A stretch of DNA of 64,000 bases from positions 1 to 64,000 of the forward strand of contig NZ_JAMZEL010000008.1 in NCBI RefSeq assembly GCF_024158025.1, read 5' to 3'. The position numbers and the translations under genes are program-made. Each line of letters begins with the position of its first letter. Positions within the stretch are counted from its first letter, which is position 1. The DNA is from Runella salmonicolor (GTDB taxonomy: Bacteria; Bacteroidota; Bacteroidia; Cytophagales; Spirosomataceae). The notes under the pieces were generated by a model. It was given only the letters and a program-made list of their open reading frames with translations. It had not been told where the DNA came from and ran no database searches. This document shows positions 44,866-53,660 of this stretch, in pieces.

Positions 44866-46362
44866 ATGTATACCAAAAGGCTCAAAAAAATGCAATTTTT
44901 GGGAAAATTATATCCAATAATAACCTTTACTTTTTGCAGACTCCCGCTTATTCAATCCAAAAAGCGGTATTTGCTGTTTCTTACCATTGCGCTTACTACT
45001 TCATTGGCCTTTGGGCAACAAATAGTAGATAACCAGTGCAATATTATTCCTGGAGGATGGGCAACGGGGGAGTTTAATATCCTCAATGAGGTAGGTTGTG
45101 CGCCTTTGCAAGTACGAATCTCCAATAAACAAATTATCTCTTACAAAAATAGCTACATATTTGATTATAAAGGTGGGAATCCTGATACGTATAAAACCAC
45201 CACCGACTCGATTTTTCCTTATACCAAGCCCGGATTATATTATGTAATGAAGCTATCGGAAACGGCCACGGGGGTGCGCCAAAGGGCGTGTCGAGTAGTG
45301 ACTGTGCAGAATCCTACACCGCCCACCTTTAGGGTTTTAATATGTTCTAACGGAACAGCTAATCTAACAATTACTAACCACGCTGTTACTGAATATGAAG
45401 CCTATGACGTTGATTGGGGAGATGGTCAATTTACAATTCTCAACAAATTAAATCTGTTGGCAACCCATAAATATACTGACAAAACATCTAAGCTCATTAC
45501 CGTATACGGTCGGCACCGCATCAGTAACTGCGGTGGAAAAAGCAGCCAAACCATTTCACTAGATTCGGAAGCAAAGCCCGCTATTATCTCAAAACTTGAA
45601 ATGTTGGATGCCACGACTGGAGAGTTGACTGTAACCAATCCGAACCAACTTGAGCTAGAAATCTTTCGACAAGAAGGGGGAGGTGGTTTCAGTACACTCG
45701 GAACGGTGGTAAAGAATGTAGAGGAAAAAGTAAAAGTACTGGTCGACACAAATAAGATATTTTGCTACAAACTTAAGGCCCGGGATAGCTGTGTGGCGTC
45801 GTTAGAGTCAAATGTATTGTGCAGTAGTTTTATCAAAATAACTAAAGAAGCGGATGCAAACGTGGTTAGCATTGTGCCCTATTTATATCCATCGGACGTA
45901 AAAGGGATGACGGTAACGCGTAACGACGAAAATTGGTGGAATCCGACGTTTTCGCAATGGTTTAAACCCGATAATGAAGGTAATTGCGGGACCAAAACCT
46001 GCTATCGCCTCCAAATTAACACCAAAGACGCAACCATCCTTTCTAATAAGCTGTGTACTGACGCGCCAGCCTCACTTTGTAATCCGTTCGGCAGTCTTTT
46101 TGTTCCAGATGCTTTTACTCCGAATGGGGATGGAGCCAATGATTTTTTTGAAGTAAAGGGTGAAATTGAAGGTGAGCCGCAAGTGATGATTTATGATCGT
46201 TGGGGTTCTGTTGTATTCCGAAACAGTGTGAATGTACGTTTTTGGAACGGGATGATTAATGGAAGCCCAGCCCCAGCGGGCGCTTATTTATACCGTATCA
46301 ATGTCACTGACAAAATTGGACGAACGTTTATTAAACGCGGCACTGTTTCGCTGCTTCGTTGA
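44866..46362 (+). CDS. T9SS type B secreted PKD-like protein (second copy)
   Basis: A 498-residue secreted protein. A hydrophobic leader near residues 31-51 (YLLFLTIALTTSLAFGQ) is preceded by a basic stretch, so the N-terminus is longer than usual; ATG 44866 or ATG 44890 may be the start. A TTG frame reaches 44848 but lies inside the terminator stem. PKD-like segments include DVDWGDGQFTIL. The C-terminal sorting domain is clear: PDAFTPNGDGANDFFEV, IYDRWGSVVF and GTVSLLR. Architecture matches 7949-9355. Its last 32 bp overlap the convergent LpxK gene. Confidence 0.85.
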   Translation: MYTKRLKKMQFLGKLYPIITFTFCRLPLIQSKKRYLLFLTIALTTSLAFGQQIVDNQCNIIPGGWATGEFNILNEVGCAPLQVRISNKQIISYKNSYIFDYKGGNPDTYKTTTDSIFPYTKPGLYYVMKLSETATGVRQRACRVVTVQNPTPPTFRVLICSNGTANLTITNHAVTEYEAYDVDWGDGQFTILNKLNLLATHKYTDKTSKLITVYGRHRISNCGGKSSQTISLDSEAKPAIISKLEMLDATTGELTVTNPNQLELEIFRQEGGGGFSTLGTVVKNVEEKVKVLVDTNKIFCYKLKARDSCVASLESNVLCSSFIKITKEADANVVSIVPYLYPSDVKGMTVTRNDENWWNPTFSQWFKPDNEGNCGTKTCYRLQINTKDATILSNKLCTDAPASLCNPFGSLFVPDAFTPNGDGANDFFEVKGEIEGEPQVMIYDRWGSVVFRNSVNVRFWNGMINGSPAPAGAYLYRINVTDKIGRTFIKRGTVSLLR

Positions 46363-47386
46363 TAATATATTGGTCAAATGTGGGTGAATCAAAGCCAACC
46401 CGGATGGGCCAGTAATAAAACCGTGCTTCTTGTAATCCCATTTTTTCAAGTAAGGGAAAAAGCTTCACCCAATCTTTCTCAGTGGTTAAAATAGGCGATT
46501 TCTGCGCCATTTTTGCAAACATCCGGACGTCTTCTTCGCTGTAATTGTGGTGGTCGCCGAGAGCAGTATGCCCTACTATTCTATAAATAGCCGAGGCTGC
46601 TTCTTCAAATAATGCTGGTTGCGCAATTCCAGAAATTAGACTTATTGATTGATTATCAGTTAATAATGGTAAATGATTGAAGTAAGGAACGGGAGTTTCG
46701 TACCTAAAGGATGAAAAAAATATTGGAGTAGATGGCAAGGTAAATTTCTGAATTTGACGTACGATTTCATTTTTATCCGTGTCATTTAGGTGCTGTGGGC
46801 ATTTGGTGACGATAACGGCGTTGGCGCGCTTGGCCCCCCGCCTGAATTCCCGCAATAGGCCCATCGGAAGTACATAATCTTGGTAAAAAAGCCGTCGGTA
46901 GTCGGTCAATAAGAGGTTAAGGTGGGGGCGAATAGCGCGGTGCTGAAAGGCATCATCCAGCAAAATGATTTGGGTATTTAGTTTTTCTTTTTCAATTCGC
47001 TGAATACCTTCAACCCGTTTTTCACAAACGAAGACGGGTGTTTGATGACCGAATTTGTGGTAAAATTGTAACGGCTCATCGCCAACTTCAATTGCGGTAG
47101 ATTGGTCTGTCACTTCTCGGTAACCTTTCGTTTTTCTTCCGTAACCTCTGCTCAAAATGGCTATTTCCCATTCAGAACTCAAAAGTCGCTGTAAGTACTC
47201 AATATGAGGCGTTTTACCCGTACCGCCGACTGTCAAATTTCCAATATTAATGGTATATAATTCTGATTGGTATATTTTTTTTAAATCATTGTTATACAAA
47301 TAATTACGGATATAGGTGACGATGCCATACAGGACGCTCAGCGGCCAAAGTATCCATCGCAATACGTTTGATAACTTTCTTAACAT
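46331..47386 (-). CDS. lpxK: Tetraacyldisaccharide 4'-kinase
   Basis: A 351-residue LpxK. After an N-terminal membrane anchor (WILWPLSVLYGIVTYIRNYL), the P-loop INIGNLTVGGTGKTP (about residues 46-60) is diagnostic, followed by ILSRGYGRKTKGY and LLDDAFQHRAI. It phosphorylates the lipid A precursor at the 4' position, using ATP at the inner membrane. Length (about 340-350) is normal. It is divergent from the MenC-like gene (45-bp gap) and its 3' end overlaps the T9SS gene by 32 bp, so lipid A synthesis is encoded here without other lpx genes. Confidence 0.95.
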   Translation of the reverse strand: MLRKLSNVLRWILWPLSVLYGIVTYIRNYLYNNDLKKIYQSELYTINIGNLTVGGTGKTPHIEYLQRLLSSEWEIAILSRGYGRKTKGYREVTDQSTAIEVGDEPLQFYHKFGHQTPVFVCEKRVEGIQRIEKEKLNTQIILLDDAFQHRAIRPHLNLLLTDYRRLFYQDYVLPMGLLREFRRGAKRANAVIVTKCPQHLNDTDKNEIVRQIQKFTLPSTPIFFSSFRYETPVPYFNHLPLLTDNQSISLISGIAQPALFEEAASAIYRIVGHTALGDHHNYSEEDVRMFAKMAQKSPILTTEKDWVKLFPLLEKMGLQEARFYYWPIRVGFDSPTFDQYIINEAAKQCRV

Positions 47387-47464
47387 TTTCTTAAAATGAC
47401 TTTGGCAAAGTAAGGGATTTTTCTCTATTTTGTGAACCTGCTTACCCCAAACATTGTCTTTCGA

Positions 47465-48574
47465 ATGCCCTTACAAGTTCACTATCAGCCTTATAAACTG
47501 AATTTTCGGTTTGCCGCCGGTACTTCCAGGGGTATCTTGACAGAAAAAACGTCCTGGTTAATCAAAATATATGATGACGACATTCCTACCGTTATTGGTA
47601 TCGGGGAGTGCGGTCCGTTGAGTGGACTCAGCATTGACGATCGACCTGATTTTGAGGATATGCTCCAAAGTATTTGTCAAGAATTTAATAAATTAGATCT
47701 TGAGATTTACAGCTGGAATATCCCCATTATTCTCGAACAACTAATTGGCAGTCAGTGGCCTTCGCTTCGTTTTGGGTTTGAGTCAGCCATGCTGGATTAC
47801 CTCAATGGGGGTAAAAGAGTCCTGTTTGATAATGCTTTTGTCAACCAACAAAAACGAATTCCAATCAATGGCCTTGTGTGGATGGGTAGCCATGAGGCCA
47901 TGCTCCGGCAAGTAGAAGAGAAAATTTCCGATGGATTCACCACCATCAAACTGAAAATCGGTGCGATTGACTTTGAAGAGGAATGCGAAATCTTGGCGTA
48001 CATTCGTCGTCATTTTTCTGCTCAAGAAATTACTCTTCGGGTAGATGCCAATGGCGCGTTTACTGCGTCTACGGTGTATGACAAGCTGAATAAGTTGGCT
48101 GAATATGACCTGCATTCGATAGAACAGCCCATTAAGCCCAAGCAAAGGGAGTTGATGGCCGAACTGTGCGAAAAGTCGCCTGTGCCGATTGCCTTGGATG
48201 AAGAGCTTATCGGAACCTTCGATTACGCCGAAAAAAGGCGCTTACTAAAACAGCTAAAACCCAAATATATTGTTCTAAAGCCAACGCTTCTCGGAGGATT
48301 TGAGCAGACTCGTGAATGGATAGAAACCGCCCAAAGGCTGGATATTGGGTGGTGGATTACCTCTGCGCTCGAATCAAACATCGGATTGAATGCCATTTCT
48401 CAATTTACGGCGGAGTTTGATAATGCGCTCCCCCAAGGACTGGGAACGGGGCAGTTATACCATAACAATATTCCAAGTCCGTTGCTCATTCATCAGGGGC
48501 ACCTCCATTATGACCTCCTTCAACCTTGGGACTTCGGTGTGTTGAATTCCAGCCGTATTTCTTCAACGGCCTAG
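47465..48574 (+). CDS. menC: o-Succinylbenzoate synthase-like enolase-superfamily enzyme (MenC)
   Basis: A 369-residue enolase-superfamily protein. The catalytic layout is readable: K162-x-K164 (IKLKIG), D194 (VDANGAF), E220 (SIEQP), D245 (ALDEE) and K272 (VLKPTLLGG), with spacings close to those of MenC. MenC dehydrates SHCHC to o-succinylbenzoate in menaquinone synthesis. Dipeptide epimerase is the main alternative, and no other men gene lies nearby. ATG 47465 is chosen; GTG 47432 would add 11 residues. It is divergent from lpxK. Confidence 0.75.
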   Translation: MPLQVHYQPYKLNFRFAAGTSRGILTEKTSWLIKIYDDDIPTVIGIGECGPLSGLSIDDRPDFEDMLQSICQEFNKLDLEIYSWNIPIILEQLIGSQWPSLRFGFESAMLDYLNGGKRVLFDNAFVNQQKRIPINGLVWMGSHEAMLRQVEEKISDGFTTIKLKIGAIDFEEECEILAYIRRHFSAQEITLRVDANGAFTASTVYDKLNKLAEYDLHSIEQPIKPKQRELMAELCEKSPVPIALDEELIGTFDYAEKRRLLKQLKPKYIVLKPTLLGGFEQTREWIETAQRLDIGWWITSALESNIGLNAISQFTAEFDNALPQGLGTGQLYHNNIPSPLLIHQGHLHYDLLQPWDFGVLNSSRISSTA

Positions 48575-48615
48575 TATTTTACGAACTTTTATTTGTTAAA
48601 GTCGTTAAGTAAATG

Positions 48616-48647
48616 AACATAAACCATTTCATAGAATGGGTTATGTT
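48616..48647 (+). terminator. Weak hairpin between MenC-like and molybdoenzyme genes
   Basis: AACATAAACCATT (48616-48628) pairs with AATGGGTTATGTT (48635-48647), with one A-G mismatch, and TCGGCGTTTTC follows. It may terminate the MenC-like gene. Confidence 0.4.
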
Positions 48648-48680
48648 TCGGCGTTTTCTACTAACAAATGATGTAAAAAC

Positions 48681-49373
48681 ATGGAAGAAAGCAGTAAACT
48701 CGATAAAATCATTGAAGCTCGAATGAAGCTAAAGGCTCGTTTTGAGGATAAAATGAAAAATACTCCGTCGATGGCGGATGAACGGCCTCAGGGCCACGGC
48801 GAAATCAATCGCCACGGTATGCCGCAAGTTCCGGTTGGGCAAACCCTGACGACCAAATGGCCCGTGCTGGATTTGGGGTACCAACCCAACGTGACCCTCG
48901 ACCGCTGGCGATTGTACATTGACGGTGAAGTTGAAAATCCCGTTGTTTTAAAATGGGAAGATTTCATGGCGTTGCCCCAAACCGAAGATACCTCTGATTT
49001 TCATTGTGTAACCACTTGGTCAAAACTCGATATGTCGTGGGTGGGAGTTCGTTTATTAGATTTGGCGGCGCTGGTGCAGCCCAAAGAAACGGCTACTCAT
49101 CTGATGTGTTATGGATATGATACGTATACCACCAACGTGTCGCTAGAAGAAGCCCTCAAACCTGATGTATTATTGGCGCATACGGTGTATGGGGAGCCTT
49201 TGCCCAAAGAGCACGGTGGCCCCGTTCGGATGATTACACCGCAGCTATATGCGTGGAAAGGTTCAAAATGGATTAAAAGAATCGAGTTCTTGGATAAAAA
49301 TAAACGCGGTTTTTGGGAAGAACGCGGATACTCCAATACGGCCTATCCTTGGAGAAATGACCGTTACAGCTAG
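48681..49373 (+). CDS. Sulfite-oxidase-like molybdopterin oxidoreductase
   Basis: A 230-residue protein of the sulfite oxidase molybdopterin-binding fold. The molybdenum ligand is the cysteine in DFHCVTTWSKLDMSW (Cys 109), and GGPVRMITPQLYAWKGSKWIKRIEF is the typical C-terminal part. There is no Tat signal and no dimerisation domain, so it is a short cytosolic form; a helical charged N-terminus (about 30 residues) precedes the domain. Similar proteins are annotated as sulfite oxidase-like oxidoreductases in Bacteroidota, and their substrate is not established. It is probably upstream-linked to the aminopeptidase gene (30-bp gap). Confidence 0.85.
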   Translation: MEESSKLDKIIEARMKLKARFEDKMKNTPSMADERPQGHGEINRHGMPQVPVGQTLTTKWPVLDLGYQPNVTLDRWRLYIDGEVENPVVLKWEDFMALPQTEDTSDFHCVTTWSKLDMSWVGVRLLDLAALVQPKETATHLMCYGYDTYTTNVSLEEALKPDVLLAHTVYGEPLPKEHGGPVRMITPQLYAWKGSKWIKRIEFLDKNKRGFWEERGYSNTAYPWRNDRYS

Positions 49374-49403
49374 AGATATGAATAATTGATTCAATATTGT
49401 TTT

Positions 49404-50855
49404 ATGGAAATTCAAATTGTTGGGGCGCTTCAGCCCGAAACCGAAGCGATTATATATTTATTTCGTCAAAGTGATGATTTAGGCGACCGACTTAATATCT
49501 TTTCGAACGCTATTTTCCTGAAAGAAGATTTTAAAGCGGAAGCCAAACAAGTGGTGACGATTTACGAAAATGGCCGAAAAGTATATTTAGTAGGGTTAGG
49601 TAAAACACCGAAAGAGACCGATTTTATTAAAACACTTCGTTCGTTTTTTTATAAACAGAAAAGGAACCTGCCCAATATCATTGCGATTGAACTCCAAACA
49701 GGTGGAATTGAGAATGAGTGGGTGGAGGTGATTTCAAATGGTTGTATTTTAGGTGATTATGATTTGGATTTGTACAAAACCAAAAAGAAAGAGGGACTGA
49801 CAATCTTTGATAAAGCCGCTCAATTGCAAATTATTGTTGCCGAGGATGCCATCGAATCGGCTACCCCACAAGTGCAGCGAGGTGAAGCAATTGCACAGAC
49901 TCAAATCCGAATCATGGATTTGATGAATGCGCCTTCCAATAAAAAATCACCCCAAAGTTTGGCTGAGTGGGCCGTTGAGTCTGGTCAAAGATACGGTTAT
50001 TCTGTCACCGTTTGGGATGAAAAGCAGTGTGAAGAAGAAGGATTTCAAGCACTTTTAGCAGTGAGTCTGGGCAGTAAAAATCCGCCCAGATTTATATTAT
50101 TGGAGTACAAACACCCGCAAGCAACGGAAAAAATAGGCTTGGTTGGCAAAGGCGTTACTTTCGATACGGGAGGAATATCGCTGAAGCAATCGACCAATAT
50201 GCACTACATGAAATCCGACATGGGCGGGGCGGCGGCGGTATTGGGTACGATTGAAGCCGCTGCTAAACTAAAACTGCCCGTTCATTTGATAGGAGCGATT
50301 CCCGCCACCGAAAACAGCATCGACGGATTGGCCACAAAGCCCGGTGATGTGGTGGGAAGTTATTCGGGCAAAACCATTGAAATTATTGATACCGATGCCG
50401 AAGGCCGGGTTATTTTGGCCGATGCGCTCAGTTATCTTGTGCGAATCGCAAAGCCAGATGCCATGATTGATTTGGCAACGTTGACGGGCAGTTGTATCGC
50501 CACCTTAGGTTATTCGGCGGCGGGATTGTTTACCAACAACGAGCAGCTTGCCAAAGATTTGTACGATTCGGGGCAACAAACGGGTGAAAAGCTATGGCGT
50601 TTGCCCCTGTGGGACGATTACAAGGAAGAGTTGACTTCTGATGTAGCCGATGTCAAAAACTTTCATGGAAAGCCTTTTGCGGGAGCGATTGTTGCGGCAA
50701 AATTTTTAGAAGTATTTACGGAAGAGCATCCACGTTGGGCACATCTGGACATTGCCGGAACCGCTTTTGCTGACTCTGAATTTGGCACCATGAAATCGGC
50801 TACAGCATACGGTGTTAGATTGTTGTTGCGATGGCTGCAAGGAAAACGCGGATGA
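49404..50855 (+). CDS. M17 leucyl aminopeptidase
   Basis: A 483-residue cytosolic zinc aminopeptidase. The metal and active-site motifs are GLVGKGVTFDTGGISLK, MKSDMGGAAAVLG and IEIIDTDAEGRVILADALSY, a near-exact M17 signature. The N-terminal macro-like domain is divergent, as usual. ATG 49404 is used; a TTG frame reaches 49386. It releases N-terminal amino acids from peptides. No special linkage with neighbours is seen beyond the 30-bp gap from the molybdoenzyme gene. Confidence 0.93.
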   Translation: MEIQIVGALQPETEAIIYLFRQSDDLGDRLNIFSNAIFLKEDFKAEAKQVVTIYENGRKVYLVGLGKTPKETDFIKTLRSFFYKQKRNLPNIIAIELQTGGIENEWVEVISNGCILGDYDLDLYKTKKKEGLTIFDKAAQLQIIVAEDAIESATPQVQRGEAIAQTQIRIMDLMNAPSNKKSPQSLAEWAVESGQRYGYSVTVWDEKQCEEEGFQALLAVSLGSKNPPRFILLEYKHPQATEKIGLVGKGVTFDTGGISLKQSTNMHYMKSDMGGAAAVLGTIEAAAKLKLPVHLIGAIPATENSIDGLATKPGDVVGSYSGKTIEIIDTDAEGRVILADALSYLVRIAKPDAMIDLATLTGSCIATLGYSAAGLFTNNEQLAKDLYDSGQQTGEKLWRLPLWDDYKEELTSDVADVKNFHGKPFAGAIVAAKFLEVFTEEHPRWAHLDIAGTAFADSEFGTMKSATAYGVRLLLRWLQGKRG

Positions 50856-50967
50856 TTTATCCAGTGGACGTTTGGTAATTCAGCCGTGTTCTATTAGCTT
50901 TAAGCCTTGATTTTACCCATTAAAAAAGCCATTAAGCTACATTTTCAATTTAATTTGACGAATTTCT

Positions 50968-52785
50968 ATGAAGCTAACTGTACGATTTGCGCTCATGGCC
51001 ATGTTATTGGTTGTCGGCCCAGCTTATAGTCAACAGGTTTACAAACGGTGGGAACTAGGCGCTGGAGTGGGCTGGTCTGGGTATCTGGGCGACCTCAATA
51101 AATCTGATTTTTTTTCACAGGAGCCTAAAATGAGCGGTGGTTTTTTGGGCCGCTACCATATCAGTCGCAACTGGGCATTGCGGGGCGCTTTGACGTTTGG
51201 TACGTTATCGGGCAACGATGCCAATTTCGAAGACCGGAAAGTCAGAGGCTTCAAAACGCGCTCATCGCTTACCGATTTGTCGGCGATTGTAGAATATGAT
51301 TTCTTGGGCAAAAATCGTTTTAAATACGATTCTACAGCCTTTCAGGTACGGTTTAAACGTAAGTTATCTCCTTATTTATTTACGGGAGCAGGAGTTGGTT
51401 TTACCAATCCTAAACCTGATTTTACGGGTACGGCATCCACCCCCGCTAATTTTCGTCAGGGAGCCATTGCCGATCAGGCCGCCGATTATTCTAAATCCAA
51501 CTTTGTCATTCCTTTTGGAATTGGGGTTCGATACGATTTGTCTGAAAAGTGGGTCGTGAGTGCCGAAGCGGGTTTCCGGTTAGCTTTTTCTGATTATTTG
51601 GATGGCATAAGCCAAGGCGCTAATCCCAATCGTGACGACCGTTATAAGCTTTCAACGCTTGCCATTACGTACCGTTTTGATCATCAAGATAAAGACCGTG
51701 ACGGTATTCCTGATGAAAAAGATGCGTGCCCGAATGAGCCTGGTTCGGTTAGAATGAAAGGATGCCCAGATAAAGACAACGACGGCGTTGCCGATAAAGA
51801 CGATGATTGTCCAGACGTAGCTGGTTTGCAATCCATGAAAGGGTGCCCAGATACCGATGGTGATGGCATACGTGATAAAGACGATAGCTGTCCTACCGAA
51901 GCGGGTCTTGTGTCATTGCAAGGCTGCCCTGACAAAGATAAAGATGGTATTGCCGACAAAGACGACGCTTGCCCAGATGTGGCTGGTTTGGCCAATCTAC
52001 AAGGTTGTCCTGACCGTGATAAAGATGGTATTGCCGACAAAGATGATACTTGCCCAGACGCCGCTGGTTTGGCCCAATTTGGAGGTTGTCCTGATACAGA
52101 TGGAGATGGCATTCCTGACAAAGATGATGCCTGTCCAAATGTTGCTGGTAAAGCAGACTTGAAAGGTTGCCCCGATGCAGACAACGACGGCGTGGCTGAC
52201 AAAGATGATGCTTGTCCGATGGTGGCGGGAGTGGCTCAATTCAACGGTTGCCCCGATACGGATGGCGACGGTGTCGAAGATTCCAAAGATCGTTGCCCAG
52301 AGGTAGCTGGTAAGCCTGAGTTTGAAGGTTGCGTTGATGCCAAAGCGTTGCAGGTTGTTATCAAAGCGGCTGAGAAAAAAGCCCGCTTAGAAGCTGAATT
52401 GGCTAAAAAACAAAAAGTAGCCATTGACCCCGCCAAACTAGTGGTTGACTTCAAAGTGGAGTCGATTCTCTTTGCGACCAACAGCGCGGTGATACAAGAC
52501 AAATACAAATCAATTCTTGATGGTTTGGTGGATGTACTTGCTAAGAATCCATCGTACATGCTGCGTTTGTCGGGACACGCCGACAGTAGAGGCTCCAAAG
52601 CCTACAACGAAAGGCTGTCAGAAGCGAGAGCGAAGGCTTGTTTGGAGTATTTATTGATGAAAGGAGTAAGTGCTCCACGCGTGGTGATTCAAGGCTTGGG
52701 TGAAAGCGTACCTGCGGCGGAGAATACCAACGAGTCAGGCCGCAAAATAAATCGCCGGGTGGAAGTGGAAACATTTCGACAATAA
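50968..52785 (+). CDS. OmpA-family outer-membrane protein with DUF6089-like barrel and TSP3 repeats
   Basis: A 605-residue protein with signal peptide (ends AYSQ). Residues of about 25-235 form a DUF6089-like barrel (GYLGDLNKSDFF). Residues of about 240-456 are eight thrombospondin type 3 repeats of 27 residues each (D-x-D-x-D-G-x-x-D-x-x-D-x-C-P ... GCP), with calcium-binding Asp ladders and paired Cys. Residues of about 490-600 are an OmpA C-terminal peptidoglycan-binding domain (LSGHADSRGSKAYNERLSEARA). It tethers outer membrane and cell wall. The paralogue at 52880 has only the barrel. The repeat region causes long antisense open frames that are not genes. Confidence 0.93.
   Translation: MKLTVRFALMAMLLVVGPAYSQQVYKRWELGAGVGWSGYLGDLNKSDFFSQEPKMSGGFLGRYHISRNWALRGALTFGTLSGNDANFEDRKVRGFKTRSSLTDLSAIVEYDFLGKNRFKYDSTAFQVRFKRKLSPYLFTGAGVGFTNPKPDFTGTASTPANFRQGAIADQAADYSKSNFVIPFGIGVRYDLSEKWVVSAEAGFRLAFSDYLDGISQGANPNRDDRYKLSTLAITYRFDHQDKDRDGIPDEKDACPNEPGSVRMKGCPDKDNDGVADKDDDCPDVAGLQSMKGCPDTDGDGIRDKDDSCPTEAGLVSLQGCPDKDKDGIADKDDACPDVAGLANLQGCPDRDKDGIADKDDTCPDAAGLAQFGGCPDTDGDGIPDKDDACPNVAGKADLKGCPDADNDGVADKDDACPMVAGVAQFNGCPDTDGDGVEDSKDRCPEVAGKPEFEGCVDAKALQVVIKAAEKKARLEAELAKKQKVAIDPAKLVVDFKVESILFATNSAVIQDKYKSILDGLVDVLAKNPSYMLRLSGHADSRGSKAYNERLSEARAKACLEYLLMKGVSAPRVVIQGLGESVPAAENTNESGRKINRRVEVETFRQ
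51688..52335 (+). repeat. Eight 81-bp TSP3 tandem repeats
   Basis: Eight in-frame 27-codon units inside the OmpA-family gene, each with GAT/GAC-rich calcium ladders and ending GGxTGCCC-like codons (GCP). Units 4 and 5 are the most similar. Confidence 0.85.
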
Positions 52786-52808
52786 CCAAAATTGATAAAT
52801 CGTTTTCT

Positions 52809-52846
52809 AAGCCGAGCAGGAGATTAATTTCTTGTTCGGCTTTTTT
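52809..52846 (+). terminator. Terminator after the OmpA-family gene
   Basis: AAGCCGA (52809-52815) pairs with TCGGCTT (52836-52842), extended by inner CAGGA/TCTTG pairing, followed by a T tract. Confidence 0.75.
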
Positions 52847-52879
52847 GTACGGCTAAAATACAGTAACAGGCATTTGTAA

Positions 52880-53629
52880 ATGCGCTATTTATACGTCCGT
52901 TTTTTATTGCTGCTTTTTATCAACTCGTTCATTGTTAACGCACAAGACCGATTTGAAGTTGGGGTATTTGGAGGTAGCTCAGGGTATCTGGGGGATTTAA
53001 ACAAGTCAGATATTTTTTCCAAAGAGCCCAAGCCATCGTTTGGGGTGGTGGGGCGTTATAATTTTTCAGATTACTTTGCGGTAAAAGTTGGTTTAATTAG
53101 GGGAAGACTTTCGGGTAAAGACAGTCATTATCCTGACCGTGCCTTTCGTAATTTTACAACGACCACGCCATTGACGGAGGTTTCTGCCCAATTTGAGTGG
53201 CATCCTTGGCCGCTAACCCAACCACGATTGAGATACAGATTTTCACCGTCGTTTTCTCCCTTTCTCTTTGTGGGCTTTGGATTTGTGCGAACAAAACCCA
53301 AGGCTGATTTAGAAAATATGATTGTTGAAAAGCCCCAATTTGTGCAAGGAGCTGCCATTGACCGCAGCGCCGTGTATAAGTCAATTCACGGGGTTGTTCC
53401 TTTCGGGCTAGGGATTAAGTACCGAATCCATCCGCAATGGACCCTCGCCGCCGAGGCAGGTTTCCGCATTACTTTTTCGGACTATTTGGATGGAATCAGT
53501 TTCGCGGGCAACCCTGCAAAAACGGATAGGTACATCATTTCGGGAATAAGTGTTGTCTATCGCTTCAATAAAAGGCCCTTTGGGTTCAAGATTCGTAACC
53601 CAACCAAGTGTGATTTTGTGGAGGAATGA
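52880..53629 (+). CDS. DUF6089-like outer-membrane beta-barrel protein
   Basis: A 249-residue barrel protein with signal peptide (ends NSFIVNAQ). It is similar over its whole length to residues 25-235 of the OmpA-family protein just upstream: GYLGDLNKSDIF, GRLSGKDSHYPDRAFRNF and TFSDYLDGIS recur almost word for word, and the GIKYRIHPQWTLAAEAGFR strand is shared. It lacks TSP3 and OmpA modules. It looks like a tandem duplication that kept only the barrel. The role is unknown. It ends 31 bp before the UbiA-like gene. Confidence 0.85.
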   Translation: MRYLYVRFLLLLFINSFIVNAQDRFEVGVFGGSSGYLGDLNKSDIFSKEPKPSFGVVGRYNFSDYFAVKVGLIRGRLSGKDSHYPDRAFRNFTTTTPLTEVSAQFEWHPWPLTQPRLRYRFSPSFSPFLFVGFGFVRTKPKADLENMIVEKPQFVQGAAIDRSAVYKSIHGVVPFGLGIKYRIHPQWTLAAEAGFRITFSDYLDGISFAGNPAKTDRYIISGISVVYRFNKRPFGFKIRNPTKCDFVEE

Positions 53630-53660
53630 GTACTTTTAGCTTCCATTTTCACAACTCTGC

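Noticed and set aside
51684..52598. Long antisense frames across the TSP3 repeats
   Set aside because: They follow from the repetitive GAT/GAC codon pattern on the opposite strand and lack domains or starts.
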